From Pelagophyceae sp. CCMP2097 (taxonomy: Eukaryota; Sar; Pelagophyceae): a stretch of 64,000 nt of DNA. Positions 41,100 to 51,990 of this stretch are shown here, in pieces. The stretch's first letter is position 1, and each line of letters starts with the position of its first letter. The notes beneath the pieces are model-generated. The model saw only the letters and a list, made by a program, of their open reading frames with translations, searched no databases and was not told the origin of the DNA. The stretch lies in contig MU657173.1 of the NCBI GenBank assembly GCA_026770575.1, forward strand, positions 743,095 to 807,094, in the 5' to 3' direction. A program made the position numbers and the translations under genes.

Positions 41100-41363
41100 C
41101 TCAGTCGACGCGCAGCCCTCCGAAAGGATGCCGCGCGGCCGAGGCGCGACGCCGCGACGTGCCCGGGCTAGGACGCAGCAACCGTTTGATGAAGAATGCC
41201 GCCATCCCTCGGGCGGGCCGCGGAGACGAATACATAAGGAAACGTATCGGGACCCGACCCGCCGCCCGAGGGCCGCGGTGCCTCAACGATGTTGTTTTAG
41301 AATGTGGAGGGCTTCGGCCCGAGGACCGGCCGATTGTCGAGCCTTTTCCTTCGGGCGGATGAT

Positions 41364-43076
41364 CTAGTCTGCGCTGAAGTATCGGAAGAGCGTACTCGAG
41401 TTTGACTCCGCTGCTCGTTGGAGCGCGACGAGCCGGGCGTCTTCACCTTCGGGCGCGCACGGCCGCGGGACAGGCTTCAGGATCTCAGTCGTGTCGACGG
41501 CGTGCGCGCCGTCGTAGCCGCCGACGATGAGGACTTCGTTGAAGCCCGTGGTCACGGCGGCGCAGGCGTGCCGCAGTTGGGCCATGACAGGCCCCGCTCG
41601 GAACGACATATTCGCCGTGTCCAGCACTTCCGTCGTCCCGAGGAACCCTTCGTCGCTTCGGCCGCCGACGATTAAGAAGCGCGTCTCGTCGATTTGGACG
41701 CCCGCGCAGCCGGACCTCTTTGAACGCATGCTCGGCCCGGCTTGAAACGTCATACATTCGAGGTCCAAGACTTCCGTAGTGTCGAGCCTCTGCGCGCCCG
41801 CTGAGCCGCCGAAAACGACGATGCGGCCGTTTCCGAGGTTGAGAGCCGCGCATCCGGCTCGAGGAGAGAGCATGTCTGGCCCGCGGGCGAAGGCCATGGT
41901 TTCCAGCGACAAAATTTCAGTCGAGCTGGTCATCGAGCCGTCGGAGCCGCCTACGACTAGAATTCGGCCGGCGTCTAAACGCACGGCGGCGCAGCCGTTG
42001 CGCCTGAAGCGCATCATGGGGCCTTTTGAGAATGTCATCGTCGCTAAATCCAGGACTTCAGTCGAATCTAAAGACTGGGCCGAGAACCCGCCGAGGACGA
42101 GGACGCGGTGCGCGTCCATCTTCAGAGCCGCGCAGCCGCTGCGGCGGGCGAGCATGGACGGCGCCCGGTGGAACGTTTGGCTGTCCAGGTCGAGGACCTC
42201 ACACGTCGCAAGCTCGCCGTTCTGTACGGATCCCTCATCATACCCGCCGAGAACGACGACCCGCCTCTGGTCGAGGATCGCGGCGCAAAAGTAGCGGCCG
42301 GCGTTCAGGCACGGCCCGGGTGCAAAAATCGAGTCTTTGATCCACGAAGCTGCTTCGCCTAAAACGGCGTCCAGCAGGCCGTAGAAATCCAATTCCACGA
42401 GCAGCGCCTCGGTCTCCGTTTCGGCGAGGCCGCGCAGCCTCCGGGCGAACTTGGGCGCGTCTGCGTTATCCCTTAAAAAGTCGAGGATGAGTCCGAACCG
42501 CGCGCCGTCGCGGTCGATGAACACGTTCCCTTCCGAATCGAGACGAAGCATGTGGTCCATTCGGCCGAACATTCTCCCGAGCATGCAGTCCTCGATGCGC
42601 GTCAAGACCGCCCTCGACGTTTCGAAGCGCACGCCGCCGACGTTTAAGCGGACGGCCGTCTCCTCCGCGCTCTTAAATAGAGCAGAGGCGTGCTTCTTCG
42701 CCTCGCAGTCCAGGGCGGCGCGGTCCTTCTGCAGCCGGTAGCGCAAAGCGCCGACGTCGGCGTCGTCCCGGGAACGGCGCGAGTCCATCTCTTCGGCGAA
42801 TTTGCCGCGCGCCGCCTCCAGCGCCGCGCGGTCCGCCCGCAGCGCCGCCTAAAATAGGATCAAGACGCACGCCCGGCGGGAGGCTCTGCGCGTCGGCCCT
42901 TCGTCGCCGATCAAGAAGGAAAGACTCTAGAACATTTGGGGATAGATCGTTCGATTCCTATAGGATTCCTATAGACTCACCGTCTCCGCATGGAACGCGT
43001 TCTGCAGCGCCTCCAGAGCGTCGAGGTGCGCCGCGTTCGTCCGCCGCACCGCATCCAGCGTCTCGTCGAGGCCCAT
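41364..43076 (-). CDS. BTB(T1)-Kelch protein (526 aa)
   Basis: Two exons, 43076-42981 and 42848-41364. A short N-terminal coiled coil (MGLDETLDAVRRTNAAHLDA onward) leads into a KCTD-type T1/BTB domain: VRLNVGGVRFETSRAVLTRI, NVFIDRDGARFGLILDFLRD. Six Kelch blades follow, each with a VLVLGG or IVVFGG strand, a tyrosine/serine-containing loop and a STEVLDLATMTF-type strand. Such proteins usually present substrates to CUL3 ubiquitin ligases. T1 rather than classic BTB together with Kelch is not the common animal arrangement but occurs in protists. It sits between the two MYND/Sel1 copies and is not part of the duplication. Confidence 0.85.
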
Positions 43077-43254
43077 GGCGCGGCGAGGCAAGATGGGCGA
43101 ATTTGACCCAATGCAGTCGCCGAATCGAATCTTCGTTTTCGGCGAAGACCCTTGTGACGTTCTCCAGGCCGCGAGAAGTCCGTAACCCACAAATTTTAAG
43201 TCCCCAGGTCAGTCGGCCGGTCGGGACCTTCTGTAGCCGACCGACCGAGATTAT

Positions 43255-43275
43255 ACTAGGTAAATACTAGGTAAA
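43255..43275. repeat. short direct repeats in an AT-rich spacer
   Basis: tactaggtaaa occurs twice in tandem and is followed by further ggtaaat units. Flanking ccgaccgaccgag (about 43240) recurs inverted near 44088, where CCGACCGAG...CTCGGTCGG also forms a hairpin. Confidence 0.5.
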
Positions 43276-43435
43276 ATATCAATTTCAGGTAAATTACCGG
43301 TAACTACCACGTGTTTCAGCGATTCGTCGCAAAAAGCGCGGAGCTCCAGTTCGTGCTCCAACTGGTGCAGGCCCATACCATGTTCTCCCTTGAACCCTGC
43401 GCACCGCACATGCGGACCTCAAGGACGCCATCGAT

Positions 43436-43924
43436 ATGACCCTGAACTCGTTCTATTGCACGATTCAGGACGTGGCGAAAGTCTTCCACCTGCGGCCGTC
43501 GGCGTTGCCGGCCGTCTGCGCGCTGCTGGAGCTGCGTCACCCGGAGGACCAAATCCCAGGAGGCGTCCTCCTTGCTGCGCTCAAGGCGCTGGTCAGCATT
43601 GAGGACGGCACGCTGCTCGACCAGAAGCGCGCGGCAGAGGGCCGGGTACCGCTGCGCGCCGCGGAGACGGTGCTCTTGCGTGCGCCCATGGACGGTGGCG
43701 CGCTGACCGAGGACACGGCCATGCGAGACGTCCACGCACCGCGCCGAGCCGAGTCGCCCGCCCGCAAACGGCGCGCGGCAGTGCACCCGGCCAAAGACAG
43801 CATCCGCTTGAGCGCCGACCACACGGTCCAACGTCGTGCCCCCCTGCCGCGTGCAGCCGCAGAAGGCGCCAAGGCGGCGACCGACGCCGTCCGCGGCATT
43901 GCCCCCGCCAAAGCCCAGCCGTAG
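43436..43924 (+). CDS. hypothetical protein (162 aa)
   Basis: An open frame from MTLNSFYCTIQDVAKVFHLR to a stop at 43924. The first 70 residues look protein-like (ALPAVCALLELRHPEDQIPG, LLAALKALVSIEDGTLLDQK); the rest is basic and low in complexity (SPARKRRAAVHPAKD). The frame stays open a little upstream of the ATG (HADLKDAID). I recognise no family. It lies between the BTB-Kelch gene and the second MYND copy, within a spacer bordered by inverted ccgaccgag motifs, so an origin from a mobile element is possible but unproven. Confidence 0.4.
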   Translation: MTLNSFYCTIQDVAKVFHLRPSALPAVCALLELRHPEDQIPGGVLLAALKALVSIEDGTLLDQKRAAEGRVPLRAAETVLLRAPMDGGALTEDTAMRDVHAPRRAESPARKRRAAVHPAKDSIRLSADHTVQRRAPLPRAAAEGAKAATDAVRGIAPAKAQP

Positions 43925-44138
43925 CGGTGGTGGCCCCAGGCACCGAGGAAGTCGGTGAATTGAGCGTAAATTTCAACTATTCACGTCACTCCGGCCATCT
44001 CCGGCCCGACCCAGCAGTACCGACCGACCGACCGACCGACTTGGCGATACGACCCCCCTCCGACCGAGTTTCCCCCAATTCTCGGTCGGTATTTGTGGGG
44101 CATCCCCTTTGGGACTTCGCGCGGCCCCAGAGGTGGAC

Positions 44139-44290
44139 CAGCGCGCGAAAAAACGCGGGAAAGGCGACGACGGAAACGGACGGCGCAAACGAGAAAGGAC
44201 CGGCCGACGAAGAACTAACCGGGTGAGGCCTTCTTTTGCGCCAAAATCAAATCATGCGACCCCGAGTTGCGCACCGTGTAAACCTACAAC
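44139..44290 (+). repeat. leader repeat, copy upstream of the broken MYND gene
   Basis: Nearly identical to 39861-40005, including acggaaacggacggcgcaaa, aaggaccggccgacgaagaa and gccaaaatcaaatcatgcga. It shows that the duplication covered the promoter region as well as the gene. Confidence 0.8.
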
Positions 44291-44317
44291 TGCAGGGTCA
44301 TCTCCGTTCGGACTACG

Positions 44318-45357
44318 ATGGACGCCCCACCGACCACCGCGCGCAAGCCCTGCTGCATCTGCGACGAGCCGGGCGGCAAGCACTGCACCAAGTGCAAATC
44401 GCGCCACTACTGCTCGAAAAAGTGCCAGCTCGTCGACTGGAAGGAGGGTGGGCACAACAAGGCGTGCAAGCAGATGGCCGCCGACTTCCAAGACCGCCTC
44501 CTCGACGAACTTATGCCGGCGAAGCTGAAGATCAAGGAGGCGCCCGCCATCGTTGAGGACGTCGCGCCGGCAGCTGGTTCCACGGCGGCAGCGGGCTTAC
44601 CGGCTGCTCGGACGACGGCCCTGGTCAAGGCCAACGTGGTGAACGACACGCCGTCCTGGCGCGGCACGTGCGCCGTCTGCCTGGACCTGCTTCCCCTCGG
44701 AGGACAAACGCAAGGGTTCTTCGAATGCCAGCTGCAAGAGGATTTGCAAAGAATGCTACATAAAGTGCCGAGAGTACGACACGCGCTGCCCGCTCTGCCG
44801 AGCGCCAGCCTCCACGTCGAATACCGAGTGGGTGCGCCGGGGGCAGAAGCATGTGGACAAGGGGAACGCCGAGGCGCAGCACATGCTCGGAAACGCTTAT
44901 CATCAAGGTTACATGGGCCTCAAGCAAAATAAGAAGCGGGCGTTCCAGTTGGGCGATCTCGCCGCGGCGCAAGGACATGCAGAAGCTCAGAATAGTCGGG
45001 GGCTGTTTTATTATGAAGGCGACGGCGTCACGATCAACTACAAGACCGCCGCGCGGTGGGATCAGCGCGCGGCCGAGCAAGGCTATTCTAACGCTCAACG
45101 CAATCTCGGCGCGATGCTCACCAACGGCTATGGCGTGGCGCAGTCGCACGACGAAGCCGTGTGGTGGTACCGCCTCGCCGCGGCGCAGGGCGATGCACAA
45201 GCACTCTTCAACCTCGGCGCGTGTTACGCAAACGGCGACGGCGTGCCGCGGGACCTCCACGAGCTTCTTCAAGCGCGCCGCGGCCCAGGGGCACGCCGGG
45301 GCTCCCGCGGCGATGGTGGACATCGAGGCAGCACTCGCGGCGTCGCGCGCTCGCTGA
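44318..45357 (+). pseudogene. broken second copy of the MYND/RING/Sel1 gene
   Basis: This copy starts MDAPPTTARKPCCICDEPGG and is almost identical to 40053-41099 through the MYND finger. In the RING region the intact gaatgctgctgcaag reads gaatgccagctgcaag (about 44724-44739), a net one-base insertion that shifts the frame and leads to a stop at 44932. The Sel1 repeats continue in the next frame from 44832 (ARWDQRAAEQGYSNAQRNLG). A second shift near 45262 separates them from the conserved ending AAMVDIEAALAASRAR. The repeats have diverged more than the 5' half. A truncated MYND protein could still be made. Confidence 0.8.
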
Positions 45358-45824
45358 CTCGCTCGACGCGCACGCCCAGTGAGATAGAACAGTCTGTACC
45401 CTTCGTGACACTCGGCCGCTCTCTCTCCCTGCGAACGCCGCCGATCTGCATAGGAGTCGCACACTGCACTCAACGCCACTTTCCTGAATATAAATTAAAA
45501 CCCTCATGCCTCACCCCTCCGAAAGGATGCCGCGCGGCCACTCGATGAGGCGCGCATCCACGACGAGCCCGGGCTAGGACGCAGCAGCCATTTCATGAAG
45601 TCTGGCATTATCTTACTCTTGCACCCTGTAAGGCGCCTCGGGACCTCACCGCCGCCCGAGGGTGGTCCGGGGACGTCGCTGCTGCCGCGCGAGCCGGCGG
45701 GGATGGGCCCACGGGCAGACAAACCGTGGTCTTCTATAGAGTCAGAGTTGGTGAAACTTGGGACTCGCGAGAAAGCACAGACCAACCAGGGTGGGTCTTT
45801 CATAACAATTAAAACCCTCATGCT
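45358..45824. other. spacer with duplicated 3' flank of the MYND genes
   Basis: cctccgaaaggatgccgcgcggcc (about 45526-45540 onward) and gggctaggacgcagca are shared with 41117-41180 after the intact gene, so the duplication extends past the stop. aattaaaaccctcatgc(c/t)tcac occurs twice (about 45495 and 45806). No gene was recognised. Confidence 0.55.
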
Positions 45825-46624
45825 TCACTTATACGCGTCGCCCGTGTCGATCTTCCGGTGGCGCCAGTAGCTGGCGCCGTACTGCGCGTAGACCTCTTCG
45901 CCGGCGTGGATGTCGCGCAGCGCTACGAGGGTGGCGCGGCGCGCCGGCGCGGACTTTTCGAAACGCGCGTTGATCAACAAAACGTCAAAGTTGTCGTTGA
46001 CGTAGCGTCCGGGCACCGCAAACGCCAGGCGCGCGTCGACGTGCACCTGCAAAGGGCGTCGGGATGGGCATGTCGCACGCGCGACGACGAGGGGCGCGGC
46101 GCGACTGACGTTGAGCCCGAAACCCATGAGGTAGTTCTTATCCGGAAGCTGCACGGCGCGCGCGAGCGAGAGCACGACGCCTGCCACGGCGAGTGCGCGC
46201 CGCCAAAGGCGCGCGGCCGGAGCGCGAACACATGCGGGTGCCCGTTGAGAGATCCGGGAGAGGACCCCGGGAGAGGACCACAGAGCATTTTCGAGATTTC
46301 CCGGGAGAGGTCCAGAGAGGGTCGCCGAGGCCCGTAGAGCGCACCTCTGTAGTCGCATATGGCTTCTCCAGCTTCGAAATTCTTCGTCGCGAAAAGGCCT
46401 TCGCCGGCGCTTGGAAGGAGCGACTCGCGGACTTCCAAATGGCGCCACGCCGGGCCCACGCGCTGCGCCGCGGCGCCAGACTCGGCCGAGGCGCCGGCGG
46501 CGTCGGCCGCGGCGCCAAACGCGGCGTCGTCGAGGCGCCGCCGCCGGGCGAGCCACGCCAAAGCGGCCGCCGCCGCAAGCGCGACGCACGCCGCCGCCAG
46601 CGGTCTCCGAAGAAGAACGGTCAT
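45825..46624 (-). CDS. membrane-anchored SET-domain protein, probable lysine methyltransferase (190 aa)
   Basis: Three exons: 46624-46345, 46180-46110 and 46046-45825. The start MTVLLRRPLAAACVALAAAA is a signal anchor. The SET domain begins WRHLEVRESLLPSAGEGLFA, then GEAICDYRGVVL, KNYLMGFGLNVHVDARLAFA, VPGRYVNDNF (the substrate/SAM pocket region where NHS is more common) and GEEVYAQYGASYWRHRKIDT with the conserved tyrosine. SET proteins transfer methyl groups from SAM to lysines; with a membrane anchor the target is unlikely to be histone. The first intron (164 nt) contains repeated gggagaggacc units. It is divergent from the gene at 46834 (210 bp). Confidence 0.78.
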
Positions 46625-46833
46625 CGTAGCATGGCCAAGTGACCTGCTCAGACGAGGCAGACGCGACTGCGGTGCACGCGGGCCCGCGGCGCGTCTTCCA
46701 GTACGTTGATTAGGATTCGGAAGGCAGGGGACGCTTTGGTCTTGGCGCTCTCCGAGTCAGGCAGTGACTATCGCTAAATAAAAAAACGCTTACACTGAAC
46801 TGACGCAATTTTAGCGAAAGTTGCATCGTGGTC

Positions 46834-47932
46834 ATGCCGACCGAAGCGCGACGAAGGAGCATGCTGGCCCTCCTCTGCGTCCTCTGGGGCCGCGCGGCCG
46901 TCGGCCTCCAAGCCTCGTCGCACGCCCCGCGGCAATCCGCCCCCCGGACACGGTGCGCCTTTCGAAGCGTCGCCCGGGCCGGCGTTGCTCTCGCGACACA
47001 CCACGCAGGCTGCGCGCGTGCCCCGAGGACTGCCCGCCCAAGGTGTGGGCGCAAGTCGTCGAGGCGCGTCGCCTTTCGCTCGCGGTTGCGTTGCGCGGTG
47101 CGTCACGCGCGTGTTCTAGGCGGAGGCGGCCTCCCGCGAAAAAAAGTTTGGAATGATGGGCGCCGCCCTCGCCGGCTTCGGCCTCGACAAGTCAGCCATC
47201 GAGGAGAACCAGCTCCGCATCTGGGAAGAACTCAAGTGAGTCGAAAGGCCGCCCGCGAAGCCGGAAGACGCCCGCTTCCATCGATGCGCACGGCACATTA
47301 GGGCGCAGAAGTGAGGCCGGCTTGGGATGGAATGATGTTGATCGAACTATTGAAAGAAACATCGAACGGTCGAAAGAGACGTCCACCGTCGAATCGGGCG
47401 GCGCGTTGACGTTCCAAGAGGGCGCTTTCCGTAGGGCGCGCGCCGAGGCCAACCCTGCGAAGAAGTCGGGCAAGCGGAGCCTCAAGTCGGGCGACGCGCC
47501 GGCCGCCGCCGAGGTGGCGGCGCCGGCGGTGCCGGGCATGTTTAGCAATCTCAAGGCGGCGTGGGACACCATGTACAAAGAAGCTGATGGCCTTGCGTAC
47601 GCCCAGGCGGTGAGTCGAACCGCGGGAATCGGCAAAGAGCGGCTGCCGGCAGAGTCGCCGCGCGACCGTCTCCTCTCTGTAGCTGAAGCTCAATTCCGAC
47701 CTCGAGGGCAAAGGCCTGCGCGCGCCCGCGCCGGGTCGGCAAACCACGTACACGCCGGGAGGCAGACCGTGTGCGTGAAAGGCGCGATCCCGGAGTGCCG
47801 CACCCTAGGCTCCCCAAGACGGGCCCCGGCGACGCGGCGAAACCCGCGCCGCCGCCGCCACCGCCGGCCGGCGGCAAGAAGCCGAAGAAGAAGAAGAGCC
47901 GCGTCAACTCGTCGGACCGCGGGTTCGGTTGA
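46834..47932 (+). CDS. multi-exon protein of unknown function with a 9-nt microexon (227 aa)
   Basis: I do not recognise the family. Seven exons join in frame: 46834-46952, 47009-47063, 47120-47235, 47302-47310, 47435-47609, 47683-47768 and 47809-47932. MLALLCVLWGRAAVGLQASS near the start looks like a signal peptide, so secretory or plastid targeting is possible. RACPEDCPPKVWAQVVEAEA, GMMGAALAGFGLDKSAIEEN, MFSNLKAAWDTMYKEADGLA and a lysine-rich end (GGKKPKKKKSRVNSSDRGFG) follow. The 9-nt exon (AQK) keeps frame whether included or skipped. The intron after 47063 fits a GCGCGT donor, though GT alternatives exist. The stop is only 15 bp from that of the next gene. Confidence 0.7.
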
Positions 47933-47947
47933 GTACATCAAACGTGT

Positions 47948-50125
47948 TTACGGACGTGGCGTATCGGTGAGGAACGCCGCGATGAGGCGGACCTGCGCGT
48001 CGAGCATGTGTCTGCCCTCTACGCATTCGCATTTGCGGAAGTGTGCCGCGCGGAGGAAGCGCGTCTTGCTTGGATTCATGATTATCTCCGCACACCTACG
48101 CGTCGTCGAGTTTGGAGTGCGTCGGGACTCGAAAGCAGGCCTCTGAGCGCTCCTGGCATGACAGAGAACGCTCCGGACGCCGGAGTCTTCACAGGAGAGG
48201 TGGGCTGAGGAGTTTTGCGTCGACAGGCATGGCGTCGCCTTCACCGTGGCCGAGCGGCGTGCACTGGACCACGCAATCAAACGCCTCGAGTGTATTTGGG
48301 AGCGCCTCGAGGACGGAAATGCCCGGGTCCAAGTCTGCAGCGAGGCGCTGTGCGCGGCCGAGCGTGCGGTTGAACACGGCGACGGCCGCGCCGCGTTTCC
48401 GCAGCTCAAAAGCAATGGCGCGCGCCGCGCCGCCGGCGCCCAGCAGCCTACGTTGTCGGAAGACGCGTCGTGACACAGTCGTCGCCCCGATCGTCGTAGG
48501 GCGCATCGTCTCGACGTCGTGCGAGGATCCTTCGAGGGTCCTTCGGGGACGCACAGGAAGCGCGCGCGCGGGAGCGCCTCCGCGCCGAGGCTGCTGTGCT
48601 CGACGAGGCCTTGGACGAAACCTAGTTCCGGTTGCACCCCATGCTGTTTGTTCGCGTTGCGGCCACCGTCTTGCCCGGCGCCCCTCGCCTCTACTGGGTT
48701 TGCACCGTCGTGGCTGCGACGGTCGGGGTTCTCTCGAGACGCGGGAAAGCACCTCTGCCGTCAAAGTTGGCGCCGATCAAAACGCCGTCTCGGCATCGCA
48801 CGGCGTTGACGGCACCGATTGCTTGCGCTTCTTCCGTGAGCGCGTCGCAGAGCAAAACGGCTGTCTCCTTGTGCGGCTTGGTCACGACAAATCCGCCGAA
48901 GTTGCGGACGCGCTTGAGCGACTGCAGCGCGGGGCCGAGCGCGTCGGGCGTGACGTCGAGCGGGACTAGACGTCAAGCGCGTCGGGCGTGACGTCGAGCG
49001 GACGTCAAGGCACAAAACGTCTCGCATCCGAGCGCCCGCATCAACGAACAGGGGCTCACCGAGGACGACGTCTTGGGTGCCGAGTTCGCGGAGCACTTGC
49101 GGGAAGATGAGCGGCGTGCGAGTCACATCCACCGGGCACCCGACGATTGCTAAAACACGCGCCGACGGCGCAATCGACTTGACAAACGTGCGGCCGCTCC
49201 GTTCGTGCCCGACGATTGTGCCGCACGCGTTGAGCCGGACGTAGTGCTGCTCGACGTCGGGCCAGCATTCGCTAAAGAAGGATAGCATGGCTTGCGTCGA
49301 CCGTGCGTCCGCTAAAGCGTCGTAGGCGCGGCAAATGTCCGGCCCGAGCGCGAAGCCGTGTTGCGTGCGGGCGTGGGAGTGCCACTGCCAATCCACAGAG
49401 TGTAAATCGAGCTCCGCCTTCCACTGTTGGAACGCCGCAAGCGTGATGTAGGAATCGGCTTCGCCGTGTTCCACCAGCACCTTGGTCTTCAAAGCAAAAG
49501 CAAAGGTGTCTGGCGGTTTTGTGACTTTGTCGCCAAAATCCTCCGTAGGAGTGTCGAAGCCGAAAAGCGGGAGCGGGTCCGCCTGGAGCACGCCGTGGAA
49601 GCTTACTACCGCGTCCAGATCCAACCCACACCGTAAAGCTTCAAAGCAGCAGAGGCCACCGAGGCAGAACCCTATCATAGCAGCGCGGCCGTCGGTGCAG
49701 GTTTGCGCCCGGCCGAGCGTTAGCCACTTCTCCAGCAGCCCTCTGAGAAGATGCTTGTCTCTAAGAAGGTTGTTCATCTCCGCAAAGCAAGCAACGCGGT
49801 CTGTCGGGCCGCGAAGAGCGTGGGCCTTTGGGTAGAGGTCTATGGCGAGGGCGGCGAAGCCCTTTAGAGCGAAAAATCGGGCCACGTCGTCGTCGAACCG
49901 CTTCCGGCCTTGAAAGTTGTGCACCACCAAAACCAGCGGCTTCACCCCGCCGGCGTGGACGAGGAGGCCCTCGTACTCGCCCTCGAGCGTCACCGTCGTC
50001 TCGATCAACCGAGAGTCCGATTGACAGTCGGCGCGGAACTCGAGTTGGCGCACAAGCGCCGCCGCGTCGAACCGCGGCGCGGGCGCGGCGCGGCCGTGGC
50101 AGTCCTTGCCGTCCGTGGCGCTCAT
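47948..50125 (-). CDS. fusion of dienelactone hydrolase and shikimate dehydrogenase
   Basis: One continuous exon (50125 to about 49004) encodes both a dienelactone-hydrolase fold and the start of AroE. Hydrolase residues 40-290: GFCLGG with the nucleophilic Cys154, HGEADSYIT with Asp224 and TQHGFAL with His256, a complete triad. AroE starts near residue 322: RVLAIVGCPVDVTRTPLIFP. It continues in exons 48965-48752 (GGFVVTKPHKE with the catalytic lysine, IGAVNAV, ANFDGRGF), 48621-48555, 48447-48193 (LLGAGGAARAIAFELRKRGA, VFNRTLGRA) and 48095-47948 (IIMNPSKT, EGRHMLDAQ). The junction at 48966-49003 lies in a tandem duplication and I could not make it keep frame. AroE reduces dehydroshikimate with NADPH in aromatic synthesis. 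Confidence 0.8.
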
Positions 50126-50410
50126 CGCGACCGTCCCCGCGCTCGTGGACGACGCGCGACGTCGACGCGCTCGTCGCCGCGAGCAAAGAATCGCTTTTGT
50201 TCTCGAACCCGAACCCGATTGCAAGGTCACGCGATGACACTTCTTCGGGGAAATATTTTGCTCGCGGCGGCCCTCGTCGTGCGGCCGGCGCGACTCACAC
50301 CGGACGACACTAAACGACATTTAAAATTGGCACAGATGAGGTGGAGGCGGAGCGCTGGCGGAGCGGCGAATTCACGCGCTCCGCACGCTTACGCGCGCGG
50401 CGGCGAGGGC

Positions 50411-51990
50411 TCAGACCTCGAGGACGAAGACGAATAGCAAGGGCGCGATCGCGAGGGCCGAGGCGAAGGTGAACGCGGCGCAGTGGACGTAGTATTCTAA
50501 GTCGGAAAATTCTGTCTTTGGCAAAATCCGCCTGGCTGCTTTCAGCCCGATGAACAGGAAAAGCGGCAGCACCACGGAATCAAAATCTTGGGCCATGATC
50601 GTCAGCTTGACCTGCATCTGCTGCGACGTGCATAGAGCGCCGATTGAGACGACGCCGATCATGATTGCGCAGCCTCCCTTTTGCAACGCAGGCAGCGTCA
50701 GCGCGCGATGCCGGCCCGCCACAAGAATCTGCTTCCGGGGGAGTTGTACACCGGATGTGATTTCGTCAAAGGCCCAGACAAACGTCTGTATAGAGCACAG
50801 CGCCGCCGTCGCCGCCGCGCCGAGAGTGCCCAGCACGAAGACGACGACGCCCGCAGCGCCGAGCTCGTGACTGAATAAAAACGCCGCATCTTTAACTGTG
50901 GAGATGGTGACCGTCTCGTCGTCGACGGCCCAAAGAGTGAACGCGGCAGAGGCGGTGATGGACACGCTTGCGACGACGCTGAGTATGATGCCGATCCAGA
51001 TATTTAAACGCAGTTTCGGCAGCCCCGCGACGGTGACGCCTTCATGCACAGCAGCCGAAGACTGGTAAAACAATAGAAACGGCGTCAGCGAGCCGCCCGT
51101 CGCGGCGGAGATGAGTTCGTCGAATTCTGCGTTTCGAGGAAAGACCTTCCACAAGCCGTCGGGCCTCGCCGACGGCACTGAGAGTAGCGCGAGGAGGACG
51201 AATAACGAAAGGAGGCCGCCGAGCGCGAGGAGCACGTACTCTAAAGTATTGGATTTCATCCAAGTCGAGCAAAGCAACCCCGCGGCCGCGAGGAAGATAA
51301 AGGCCGCTTTCGGCACGCCCGCAATCTCCGCGATCGCGACCACGCCGGCCATCTCGCAGAATAAAGTGGCGACGCAGAGGCAACATAGAACCATGAACAC
51401 GGCCGCGGCGGCGGCGGGCCCCCACAAGTCGCGGACGACGCGCATCATGCCTCTTTGCGCGTGGACGCCGACCCGGCCGGCGAGGAGCTGGAAGAGGACC
51501 ATGAAAGGGAGGCACGCGATCTGGAACTTTACAGACGCGAGGCCGAACCTAGTTCAACCGAGTCGCTCCTCACGGCCATGCCTGCGACCATCCCAGCCCC
51601 GCTTCCGACCAAGACGCGGGAACGGACGTGGCGCCGGCGGACGCGTACGTCACGACCGCGGCGATGTCCGTGTTCGTCAGGCCCGCGAGGATACCGGGCA
51701 CGAACCTAGAGCGAGGGATCGGCTGGGGACGATCCAAAGGGCCCCACGCGACCTCGCGTCTGCAAAGGCCCCACGCGACAATGGCCCGACGAAAACGGCC
51801 CCGGTGCGCGGCCTCGAGATTGAGGCAGCTTGGGCCGTTTCCGGCGCTTCCGGCGCTCCGCAGACGCTGGGGCGCGCGACGCCACGAGACCTTCGCTCGA
51901 AGCGGTCCGCTTCGAGGCATCGCCGTGCGCGCCGGGGGCGTCGCCGTCGCGCGGCGCTGCGCCGCGGAGGAGCGGCTCGTCTTCGTCCAT
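50411..51990 (-). CDS. NRAMP-like metal-ion transporter, divergent
   Basis: Exon 2 (51705-51628, FVPGILAGLTNTDIAAVVTY) and exon 3 (51548-50411, FGLASVKFQIACLPFMVLFQ, LLAGRVGVHAQRGMM) reproduce the NRAMP order of helix 1, helix 2 and the Q-LA-R-G loop; about ten more helices follow. The DPGN metal motif of helix 1 reads NTDIA and the MPHN motif of helix 6 is not recognisable (LTPFLLFYQSSAAVHEG), so the substrate may differ from Fe/Mn. Exon 1 begins MDEDEPLLRG, an acidic dileucine motif typical of vacuolar or lysosomal proteins. Its donor is uncertain; no GT fits the phase and a GC donor (for example TC|GCGCGC) would. Confidence 0.7.

Noticed and set aside
43205..44100. Complete DNA transposon with ccgaccgag terminal inverted repeats
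   Set aside because: The motifs are short, occur several times, and I found no transposase or target-site duplication; only the repeats themselves are reported.
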